Assembly: GCF_030812475.1 (NCBI RefSeq)
Contig: NZ_JAUSSR010000006.1
Coordinates: 310,001-374,000 of the forward strand
Source: Pseudomonas lini
GTDB taxonomy: Bacteria; Pseudomonadota; Gammaproteobacteria; Pseudomonadales; Pseudomonadaceae
Length of the DNA: 64,000 bases
Direction: 5' to 3'
Within the stretch, counting starts at the first letter, position 1, and the number at the start of each line of letters is the position of its first letter. The position numbers and the translations under genes are program-made. A model generated the notes under the pieces. That model was not told where the DNA came from and made no database searches. It saw nothing but the letters and a program-made list of their open reading frames with translations. Of the stretch, positions 57,413 to 64,000 are shown in pieces.

Positions 57413-59807
57413 CCGGCAGCAGCTTCAACGTGCTCCTGGTATTGGCCGTCACTTCCTCCTCATTCAGATACGCCTGGAAATACTCCCCTTCGATATACGC
57501 CTCGGCCTGGTCATCAAAATGCCTGTCAAACGGCACACCACTCTGACCAACCGGGTTGACGGTCAGGCTGTGGGCCGGGTCGGCGAAGTCGATCAGGCGT
57601 CGGGTCGACGGCCCGTAGGTCACCGGCCACGGTGCCGGGCCGATCTTTGAGGAGAGGTTGTTCGGTACTTCGTGCGCACCGGGAGCGGCGAACGGGCCGA
57701 CGTTGAAGACCCGGTCCAGCGGCTTTTGCTGCCCCAGTGGATGGCCATGGGTCAAGGTGTGCGCCTTGCCCCACTGCCATTGCGCGACATCCGCACCCAG
57801 GGTGGCCTTGAGGTGCGCGAGGCTCGCTTGCCAGGCCACCTTGACCGTGTCGGCGCGGGTTTCCTTGCCCAGGGTGTTGCGGTTGTCCCACCACGGCGAG
57901 TCGGCGGTTGCCGCCAGACGCGGCAGTGCAGCGTCGATCACCCGGGTCGAGAGCAGCGTTTCGAAGAAATCATTACCCAGCTCATCATGCATCGCCGCGT
58001 CAGCCAGGTTGAACAGGAACTGGTTGAACAGCGTCGCGCTGGTGGACTCAAGCGGGTAATCACCTGTCCACCGGGCCAGCTGCTCCACCAGCTTGAGTTC
58101 GGCCGGATCGCTCACCACTTCGCGCAGTACCGGCAACAACGGCGCGAGCAAGCGTGGCCCGTAGGCGGTGGTCGTGCCCAGCTGCAGCTTCTGGCTGGCG
58201 GCCAGATCCCACTTGATGTTTTTGTCGCTGAGCTGGCGATTGAGCTGCTGACCGCGATCGGCCAGGTTGTAGTAACCGGGAATCTCCATCCCGGTGGGCG
58301 ATGTCGGTTGGAAATTGGCCGAGACGATATAGCCGCGTGCCGGGTTCTCTTCCTGCGGGTTGGCGCTGAACGGGTGGAAGCCTTCCTTGTCCGCTTCGGC
58401 GGTGCTGCCGTCGAGGATGAACCACGGCCGCACACCCGCCGGACGTTTGGGCAATTGCGCGGCCGCCCACCAGCCGATATCGCCCTTGGCATTGGCCCAG
58501 ACGATGTTCAGCCCCGGCGCCTGGACCTTGGCGGCGGCACTGCGCGCCTTGGCCAGGGTGTCGGCGCGGTTGAGCTGGTAGAAACCCTCGATGATCGGAT
58601 TCTGGCTTTCAAGAAAGCCCCACCACATGGCGATCGGTGTTTTGCCGACGCTGTTGCCAAGTGCATCGTTGACGATCGGACCGTGGGGCGACTGACGCAG
58701 CACCAGCGTCACCGGCGCCTGGTCTTTGACCGCGATCTGCTGTTCGCTGCTCACCATGTCGACCCACTTGCCGCGATACCACACCTGATTCGGGTTCTGC
58801 GGATTGACCTTCTCGGCGATCAGATCCAGGTCATCGTTCTGGAACATGGTGATGCTCCAGCCGAAGTCGCGGTTCATCCCGAGGGAGGCGAACGGCATCA
58901 ACGCCTGGTAGTGACCGTAGAGCTCGAAGCCTGGGGCCGATAGCTGCGCTTCGTACCACACCGACGGCGCGGAAAAGCGGATATGCGGATCACCGGCCAA
59001 CAGCGGCTTGCCACTCTGGGTACGACTGCCGGAGACCACCCAGGCGTTGCTGCCCTCGAATTGCGGCAGGCCGTTGTCGGCCAGTGCCTGTTCGCTGAGG
59101 CGGGCGAGGGCGTTGAGATCTTTCCAGTCGGCGCTGGCCAGGGACGGCACGGTGCCGCCGGGCGTCTTCGCCAGCACGCCTTTGGGCTGCCAGTCGAGAT
59201 CGAAGACATTCAGGTAGTTGGCTCCCAACTGATCGCGCACGTAAGTCAACAAGGGCTCGGTGCGAAACGCCGCGGCAAAACTGTAGGCCATGTACCCGGC
59301 GATGCTGATGGTGTCCTGGGCGGTGAACGGGCGCTTGGCAATGCCCAGTACATCGAACTCCACGGGTGTTGCATGGCTGTCCTGATACTGGTTGATGCCG
59401 TCCAGATAGGCTTGCATGGCGATGAAGGCCGGTGACTGTTGGTCCATGTTCGCCAGGTAGGTTTCGGCCCGTTCGCGGATGCGCAGGCTGCGCATCAGCT
59501 TGTCGGTATCGAGCAGTTTCGGGCCCAGCACTTCGGCCAGTTCCCCGCGAGCGAGGCGACGCAGGACTTCCATCTGGAACAGCCGATCCTGGGCGTGCAC
59601 GTAGCCGAGGGCGCGATACAGGTCCGGCTCGTTTTCCGCGCGGATGTGCGGGATGCCGCGCTCGTCGTAGCGCACGGTGACCGAACCTTGCAGGTGTTGC
59701 AGCTCGACCATGCCCTGGCGTGTCGGCTGCTTGCTGTAAACGTACCCGCCGGCGCCCGCGGCGAGCGCGACAATCAGCAGGGCGAGGACGGACAGGCTAC
59801 GTTTCAT
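57396..59807 (-). CDS. quiP: Penicillin-amidase-family acylase (QuiP-like AHL acylase)
   Basis: This 803-residue exported N-terminal-nucleophile hydrolase has a signal peptide or anchor at about 1-24. Residues 25-252 would be the alpha chain and linker. Ser253, in QFEGSNAWVV, is the autocatalytic cleavage site and nucleophile. The beta-chain features PLLAGDPHI and LMPFASLGMNRDFGWSITMF follow. QuiP of P. aeruginosa degrades long-chain acyl-homoserine lactones; substrate range here is inferred. AAGGAA precedes the ATG. Its 3' end is duplicated downstream in a REP array. Confidence 0.83.
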   Translation of the reverse strand: MKRSLSVLALLIVALAAGAGGYVYSKQPTRQGMVELQHLQGSVTVRYDERGIPHIRAENEPDLYRALGYVHAQDRLFQMEVLRRLARGELAEVLGPKLLDTDKLMRSLRIRERAETYLANMDQQSPAFIAMQAYLDGINQYQDSHATPVEFDVLGIAKRPFTAQDTISIAGYMAYSFAAAFRTEPLLTYVRDQLGANYLNVFDLDWQPKGVLAKTPGGTVPSLASADWKDLNALARLSEQALADNGLPQFEGSNAWVVSGSRTQSGKPLLAGDPHIRFSAPSVWYEAQLSAPGFELYGHYQALMPFASLGMNRDFGWSITMFQNDDLDLIAEKVNPQNPNQVWYRGKWVDMVSSEQQIAVKDQAPVTLVLRQSPHGPIVNDALGNSVGKTPIAMWWGFLESQNPIIEGFYQLNRADTLAKARSAAAKVQAPGLNIVWANAKGDIGWWAAAQLPKRPAGVRPWFILDGSTAEADKEGFHPFSANPQEENPARGYIVSANFQPTSPTGMEIPGYYNLADRGQQLNRQLSDKNIKWDLAASQKLQLGTTTAYGPRLLAPLLPVLREVVSDPAELKLVEQLARWTGDYPLESTSATLFNQFLFNLADAAMHDELGNDFFETLLSTRVIDAALPRLAATADSPWWDNRNTLGKETRADTVKVAWQASLAHLKATLGADVAQWQWGKAHTLTHGHPLGQQKPLDRVFNVGPFAAPGAHEVPNNLSSKIGPAPWPVTYGPSTRRLIDFADPAHSLTVNPVGQSGVPFDRHFDDQAEAYIEGEYFQAYLNEEEVTANTRSTLKLLPARAAQ

Positions 59808-59918
59808 GGTGATTCCTTGTTGTTATTGGGTGGCAGCTGTTCCCTGGCGCCACTGTTTAACACGGCTCGGCGAATCGGCCCATCGCCCTAAGGAGGGATT
59901 CGTATTGCGGGGTTTTTC

Positions 59919-60500
59919 CTACTTCGTTGGATCGACAGGCCACGGGCAATAACACCCAACGGCCAACGTGTGCGTGGCATCGACTGTTCTGCCCTGGTTC
60001 AACGCCTGCAGGATAGGCTCGATAAAACTGTTACTGGAATTGCAGGTCAGGCCTTCGCTGTACGGGCCGAAGTACGCCAGTTTGCCGCTGCGATCCCAGA
60101 TCGCCACGGCCGGGCTGGCGGGGATCTGTTCGGCGCCCGGCAGGATGCTGATGGCTTTCAGACTGCTCAAGGTGCTCGGCAACTGTCCGTGGCTGCCGGG
60201 CTTTTGTACCGCGTAGAACTCCACGCCCTGGGGTCCATACTGCTCGACCAGTTCGCCCAGGTGTTGTTGATTGCCGACGTTGCACGGGCAGGCCGGGTCC
60301 CAGAAGTGCACCAGGCGGATGGCGCCGGGGCCGGCGAGATTATCGGGCAGGCGCAACGGGTCGCCGGAAAACACGGCGGTGTGCGAACTGAACGCGCGCA
60401 GGTAGCGTCCCTGAAACCAGTCATAGGCGGCCCAGAGCACAGCGGCACACACCAGGGCGAGCAGGCAGGCAAGCAGGGGGGCGCGGTAGGGCGAACGCAT
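59919..60500 (-). CDS. Membrane-anchored thioredoxin-like protein with CPC motif (DUF6436-like)
   Basis: This 193-residue protein has a hydrophobic N-terminal segment at about 8-26. A thioredoxin-like domain carries WDPACPCNVGNQQH with Cys71 and Cys73 (CxC, not CxxC). Further cysteines occur at LTCNSSNSF and in the C-terminal GCYCPWP. The domain is probably periplasmic. I chose the ATG at 60500, with GAGG 10 nt upstream; a TTG three codons earlier is less likely. Its partner and role are unknown. Confidence 0.75.
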   Translation of the reverse strand: MRSPYRAPLLACLLALVCAAVLWAAYDWFQGRYLRAFSSHTAVFSGDPLRLPDNLAGPGAIRLVHFWDPACPCNVGNQQHLGELVEQYGPQGVEFYAVQKPGSHGQLPSTLSSLKAISILPGAEQIPASPAVAIWDRSGKLAYFGPYSEGLTCNSSNSFIEPILQALNQGRTVDATHTLAVGCYCPWPVDPTK

Positions 60501-60597
60501 GGGTTTCAATCCTCGAAGATCGCCCAGCTTGCCATGCTTGCCGCGACAGATGAATATCGCAGGTCCATAAACGCCGTTTCATGTGCTGGAATCGTCC

Positions 60598-61545
60598 ATG
60601 TCTGCCACTTTCGACCCCGATCATCTGCGTGCCAGTTTGCAGCCCCTGGCTGAGGCGCGGCCGCTGTCGGAGGAAGCGTTGGCCTACCAGCGTTTCTACG
60701 GGCTCGATTTTCCGGGGCGCCACCTGCGTAGCGGCCTGGGTCGTTTCGAGGTGGATGGTTATGAGGTGGTCTGCCAGTTCTGGTGGCCGCAGCAGGCCAG
60801 GGCGACGCTGTTTTTGTTCCACGGCTTTTATGACCACACCGGGCTTTACCGACATGTGATCGAGTGGGCGCTGGACCAGGGGTTCGCCGTGATTGCCTGT
60901 GACTTGCCAGGGCATGGCCTGTCCAGCGGTGAGCGCGCGAGCATCAAGGATTTCGCCGAGTATCAGGACATGCTGCAAGGCTTGTTCGTCGAGGCGCGCT
61001 CGCTTGATCTGCCGCAACCTTGGCACCTGTGCGGGCAAAGCACCGGCGGTGCGATCGTGATCGATCATGTGCTCAATGCGGGGGCAAGCAGTCCGGCGCA
61101 GGGGCAGGTGATCCTGCTGTCGCCGTTGGTAAGGCCACGGGCCTGGGGCTGGTCGCAAGTGAGTTATTACCTGCTCAAGCCTTTCGTAAAGGCCATCGCC
61201 CGACGCTTCAGCGAGAACTCCAACGACCCGGATTTCTTGCCGTTTTTGCAGGCTGATCCGCTGCAGCCGCTGCGTTTGCCGACCGCCTGGGTCGGTGCGC
61301 TGGCGCGATGGATCAAGCGCATCGAAGCCGCGCCGGGCAGCACGCGGCGGCCGCTGATTGTGCAGGGGCAGGCGGATATGACGGTGGATTGGCAACATAA
61401 CCTTGCGGTGTTGAAGGCCAAGTTCGATCAGCCGCAGGTGTTGATGCTGCCTGAGGCGCGGCATCATCTGGCGAATGAGACGCTGGCGTTGCGGGGGGAG
61501 TATTTCGGGTTTTTGAGCAAGCGGGTCAAGGGCAGGAATCTTTAG
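60598..61545 (+). CDS. Alpha/beta hydrolase (lysophospholipase-like)
   Basis: This 315-residue hydrolase of the serine aminopeptidase S33/monoglyceride-lipase type has the oxyanion block LFLFHGFYDHTGLYRHV near residue 71, the nucleophile Ser148 in CGQSTGGAIV, a candidate acidic residue in VQGQADMTV and a His in LPEARHHLANE. The substrate is unknown. The ATG at 60598 has TGGA eight bases upstream. Its 3' end enters a long palindrome shared with the convergent DUF2059 gene. Confidence 0.86.
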   Translation: MSATFDPDHLRASLQPLAEARPLSEEALAYQRFYGLDFPGRHLRSGLGRFEVDGYEVVCQFWWPQQARATLFLFHGFYDHTGLYRHVIEWALDQGFAVIACDLPGHGLSSGERASIKDFAEYQDMLQGLFVEARSLDLPQPWHLCGQSTGGAIVIDHVLNAGASSPAQGQVILLSPLVRPRAWGWSQVSYYLLKPFVKAIARRFSENSNDPDFLPFLQADPLQPLRLPTAWVGALARWIKRIEAAPGSTRRPLIVQGQADMTVDWQHNLAVLKAKFDQPQVLMLPEARHHLANETLALRGEYFGFLSKRVKGRNL

Positions 61546-61666
61546 CGTCAGTTCGGGCCCCATCGCGAGCAAGCTCGCTCCCACATTAGACTGTGCTTGT
61601 CTGAACAACGCATTCAACTGTGGGAGCGAGCTTGCTCGCGATGGGGCCCTTGCAGGCGCTAAAGAT
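61538..61666. repeat. Long palindrome joining two convergent gene ends
   Basis: The REP arms at 61555-61585 and 61619-61649 (GGGCCCCATCGCGAGCAAGC type) are perfect inverted copies of each other. Outward, ATCTTTAGCG (61538-61547) matches CGCTAAAGAT (61657-61666), and these include the stop region of both convergent genes. Confidence 0.9.
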
Positions 61667-62418
61667 CATTGGCGAAGCGTGGAAGTATCCTGCCCCACCG
61701 CCAACCCCGCCCGAATCGCCGCCAACGCCGCCTTGTAATAAGCCTGGCCTTCCGCCGACTCGGCAAAGGTGGCGAACTCCTCCAGCTCGTTATCCGACAG
61801 ATCACGGTAGACATACAGCAGCGTGTTGTTCAAATCGCTGCCGATCTGGTCCATCAGGCGCTGGCGCTGCCCGTTCAACATGCCTTGCGCCTGACCACCG
61901 CCGAGCAGGCCGGGGATCATCGAGCTCAGGCTGTCGGCTGCGACACCGGCAATCGCCAGGCTGACTTCGGCACCGGCCTCGCGAGCGGGCAGCGCCTGGG
62001 CCAGGTGGCCGATGATCAGCAGGCGGCTGTCGCTGGCCTGGATCTTCGGTAAGCCCTTGGCGTTTTTGGCCAGTTGGTCGCGACGGGTCGCCAGCAATTC
62101 GGCGGCTACTATTTTTTTGCCCAGGGGCGACTGGAAAAACGTCAGCGCCGGTTTTGGATCGGCGAGAGTCTTGCGCAGTTGTGCTTCGGCGCGCTGGTCC
62201 ACGGCCTTGGGGGCAAAGCGTTGATTGCTGTTGTTGACCAGTGCCTGGAACACCGCAGGCGGCAGGCTGTTCTGGTAGCGCTGTTGAGCGGCCGAAAGAG
62301 CGTCGTTGAAATGCGCGCGTTGTTCTGGCCAGCCGGCGACCTTGTACAACTGGTCGTGGCCGTCTGCCCAGGCGGGCATAACGCAGAACATCAGCAGTGA
62401 GAAAAGCAAACGACGCAT
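61666..62418 (-). CDS. Exported DUF2059-type protein
   Basis: This 250-residue protein has a signal peptide at 1-18 (ends PAWA before DGHDQLY). The mature part is largely helical with the DUF2059 character: LAKNAKGLPKIQASDSRLLI, LIIGHLAQALPAREAGAEVS and YVYRDLSDNELEEFATFAES near the C-terminus. It is probably periplasmic. Function is unknown. AGGAGCCCC precedes the ATG; a frame beginning at 62556 has no family match. Confidence 0.8.
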   Translation of the reverse strand: MRRLLFSLLMFCVMPAWADGHDQLYKVAGWPEQRAHFNDALSAAQQRYQNSLPPAVFQALVNNSNQRFAPKAVDQRAEAQLRKTLADPKPALTFFQSPLGKKIVAAELLATRRDQLAKNAKGLPKIQASDSRLLIIGHLAQALPAREAGAEVSLAIAGVAADSLSSMIPGLLGGGQAQGMLNGQRQRLMDQIGSDLNNTLLYVYRDLSDNELEEFATFAESAEGQAYYKAALAAIRAGLAVGQDTSTLRQ

Positions 62419-62526
62419 AGGGGCTCCTGTCGGCAGGCGACTATTCTCCGTGGGGCATGGGTACTTGTCGAGAATTCGTATCAACCCGCTGCGTGGCTCT
62501 GTCGGATTTCCAGGCACAGGAATACT

Positions 62527-63159
62527 ATGCGCGCCATGCAAATACCCTCTGATCACCCGCTGCTGTTACGTATCGTCGACGACCTGGCCGAGCACGGCTG
62601 GTCGCAGCAGAATATTTTCCTGCCACTGGGTCTGACCCAAGAACTGGCGGCCGAGTGCCGTAAACGTGCGGCCGAGGGTGAACTGGCCCCGGCCGCCGTG
62701 GGCCGCGGGCCGACATCGGAAGTGCGCGAGGGCATTCGCGGCGACCATATCCAGTGGATCGAGCCCGGCCAGGCACAGGCTTGCGACAGCTATCTGGTGC
62801 TGATGGACAGCCTGCGCGAGGCGATGAATCGCGGCTTGTACCTGGGCCTGGAGGATTTCGAAAGCCATTTCGCCCTGTATCCGCCCGGCGCTTTCTACCT
62901 CAAGCATCTCGACCGCTTCCGCGACGATGACAGACGCATGGTCTCGGCGGTGGTTTACCTCAATGACGCCTGGCTGCCCGAGCACGGCGGTCAGTTGCGC
63001 ATGTACCTGGATAAAGGGGTCGAATACGATGTGGTGCCTGTCGGCGGATGCCTGGTGGTGTTCCTGTCGGGAGAGGTGCCGCACGAAGTCCTGCCCGCGA
63101 TGCGCGAGCGCCTGTCGTTGACCGGCTGGTTCCGGCGTCGCGGCAACGAGCCGTTCTGA
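62527..63159 (+). CDS. 2OG-Fe(II) dioxygenase (SM-20 / PKHD-type)
   Basis: This 210-residue enzyme has a double-stranded beta-helix with iron ligands His127 and Asp129 (KHLDRF) and His186 (PHEVLP), and the 2-oxoglutarate Arg195 (RERLSLTGWF). It resembles bacterial SM-20/prolyl-4-hydroxylase-like proteins that hydroxylate proline in a target protein. The start at 62527 has AGGAA upstream; the second Met (62536) is an alternative. It is two bases before the DUF523 gene, so the two are probably co-transcribed. Confidence 0.86.
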   Translation: MRAMQIPSDHPLLLRIVDDLAEHGWSQQNIFLPLGLTQELAAECRKRAAEGELAPAAVGRGPTSEVREGIRGDHIQWIEPGQAQACDSYLVLMDSLREAMNRGLYLGLEDFESHFALYPPGAFYLKHLDRFRDDDRRMVSAVVYLNDAWLPEHGGQLRMYLDKGVEYDVVPVGGCLVVFLSGEVPHEVLPAMRERLSLTGWFRRRGNEPF

Positions 63160-63161
63160 TC

Positions 63162-63641
63162 ATGCAGAAAATTCTGGTAAGCCGCTGTCTGCTGGGTCAC
63201 CGCGTACGTTACGACGGCGGGGCCAGCGGTCCGTTCGATCAGCTCCAGCAGTGGCTCGACGAAGGTCGGGTTGTTCCATTGTGTCCGGAAGTGGCCGGTG
63301 GGTTGCCGACGCCCCGGGCGGCGGCGGAAATTCCGGGTGGGCAGGGTGGTGAGGTGCTCGATGGTCATGCGTCAGTGATCACCACCGAGGGCGCGGATGT
63401 CAGTGCCGAGTTTCTCGCAGGGGCTTATCAGGCGCTGGAGCTGGTGCAACGGCACGGGATCCGCGTTGCCGTGCTCAAGGCCAACAGCCCGTCTTGCGGG
63501 AATCTGTTGACCTATGACGGGACATTCAGTGGGGTGAAGGTTAGCGGCGAGGGGGTGACGGCGGCGTTGCTCAAGCGCCATGGTGTGCGAGTCTTCAGCG
63601 AGCTGGAACTGGCTGAAGCAGCCGCCGCACTGAAAATCTGA
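63162..63641 (+). CDS. DUF523-family protein
   Basis: This 159-residue protein has the DUF523 signature: VSRCLLGHRVRYDGGASGPF, VVPLCPEVAGGLPTPRAAAE and VLKANSPSCGNLLTYDGTFSG, with conserved cysteines that could bind a metal. Its function is not established. The ATG at 63162 is the family start and lies right after the dioxygenase stop. A REPIN follows. Confidence 0.9.
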   Translation: MQKILVSRCLLGHRVRYDGGASGPFDQLQQWLDEGRVVPLCPEVAGGLPTPRAAAEIPGGQGGEVLDGHASVITTEGADVSAEFLAGAYQALELVQRHGIRVAVLKANSPSCGNLLTYDGTFSGVKVSGEGVTAALLKRHGVRVFSELELAEAAAALKI

Positions 63642-63656
63642 TGCCCCACACAAAAC

Positions 63657-63777
63657 CCCTGTAGGAGCGAGCTTGCTCGCGATGGTCGTTAACGATAACG
63701 CGTGTTCGCTGGTTAAACGCGGCGCTCTTGAGTCCATCGTCGGAACGCCGCCCGGAGCAAGCTCGCTCCTACAGGGG
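63657..63777 (+). repeat. REPIN with inserted module, plus orientation
   Basis: Plus-orientation spacer (ATGGTCGTTAACGATAACG to GAGTCCATCG). The right arm carries TCGGAACGCCGCCCG at 63740-63754 before GAGCAAGCTCGCTCC. Apart from this module it is nearly the reverse complement of the copy at 25776-25879. Confidence 0.93.
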
Positions 63778-63790
63778 ACCGTCAGTGGCT

Positions 63791-64000
63791 TCAGGGTTTC
63801 GGGGCCACACCCGCCTCAGCGCCAAACCATTTCTGTTCCAACGCCTCCAATCGCCCATCCGCCTTGATCCGCTGCAGCGCATTCTCCAGGCTGGCGTGAA
63901 ACGCCGGGTTGCCCTTCTGGAATGGAATTGCCAGGCCCACCTCCGGCGCGGCTTTGGGTTTTTCTTCCGTCAGCGACTGCACCAACAGAATCGAACGCGG
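63791..64000 (-). CDS. Amino-acid-type ABC transporter substrate-binding protein, C-terminal part
   Basis: The frame is open to the window edge, so only the last 69 residues are seen. They include EVGLAIPFQKGNPAFHASLE and LQRIKADGRLEALEQKWFG, the C-terminal lobe of SBP_bac_3 binding proteins for polar amino acids. The true start is beyond the window. No permease is visible. Confidence 0.8.
   Translation of the reverse strand, partial: PRSILLVQSLTEEKPKAAPEVGLAIPFQKGNPAFHASLENALQRIKADGRLEALEQKWFGAEAGVAPKP

Overview
The window is a chromosomal segment of a Pseudomonas of the broad fluorescens group. This is inferred from the trxA-rho-ubiD block, the glpT and zapA-6S RNA-ygfA-pepP-ubiH-ubiI-gcvTHP order, the spu polyamine locus, tandem OprD porins, high GC codon use, and the many REP/REPIN palindromes between genes. 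No tRNA, rRNA, phage, insertion sequence, integrase or CRISPR array was seen. I counted 61 protein genes that I support (one truncated, one cut by the window edge) and one structural RNA.

Layout. 0-11.5 kb: an amino-acid binding protein under a clear NtrC/sigma54 signature, trxA, rho, ubiD with an overlapping flavin reductase, a PagP-like barrel, chaC, glpT with GlpR-like operators, an exported TonB-domain protein, a quinone oxidoreductase, an orphan FliL-like protein and an EVE protein. 11.5-21 kb: a 51-residue membrane ORF, ygfA, 6S RNA, zapA, a coiled-coil protein, ygfB, pepP, ubiH, ubiI, then a ferric iron ABC importer (hitA/hitB type). 21-33.5 kb: glycine cleavage (gcvT, gcvH, gcvP), a DUF2388 protein, an orphan GspE/PilB ATPase, a divergent ACT-protein/Lrp pair, a CYTH triphosphatase, argE and argA. 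34-44.3 kb: two OprD-family porins with related leaders, then a sulfur-starvation cluster (lsfA, ssuE-A-D-C-B-F), then a TetR regulator. 44.4-55 kb: the polyamine locus spuI / spuA(truncated)-B-C-D-E-F-G-H. 55-64 kb: HD-domain protein and divergent GlxA-type regulator, a penicillin-amidase-family acylase (QuiP-like), a CPC thioredoxin-like protein, a lipase-like hydrolase, DUF2059, a 2OG-Fe(II) oxygenase, a DUF523 protein and the 3' part of another amino-acid binding protein.

How the genes fit together. Several units serve scavenging: nitrogen (NtrC-controlled binding protein, polyamine uptake and gamma-glutamylation), sulfur (sulfonate uptake and desulfonation with its peroxiredoxin), iron and glycerol-3-phosphate. 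Others are housekeeping: ubiquinone synthesis (UbiD, UbiH, UbiI), one-carbon metabolism (Gcv, 5-FCL) and arginine synthesis (ArgA, ArgE).

The parts least explained by ordinary annotation are: a spuA that ends where its catalytic site should be; a 77-bp tandem array made of REP copies plus duplicated copies of the 3' end of the acylase gene; a recurrent module of about 15 nt inserted at the same point in REP arms of more than one REP type; REPINs that share a polar spacer; and long palindromes that extend past the REP core to the ends of flanking genes. I did not find a convincing wholly new multigene system.
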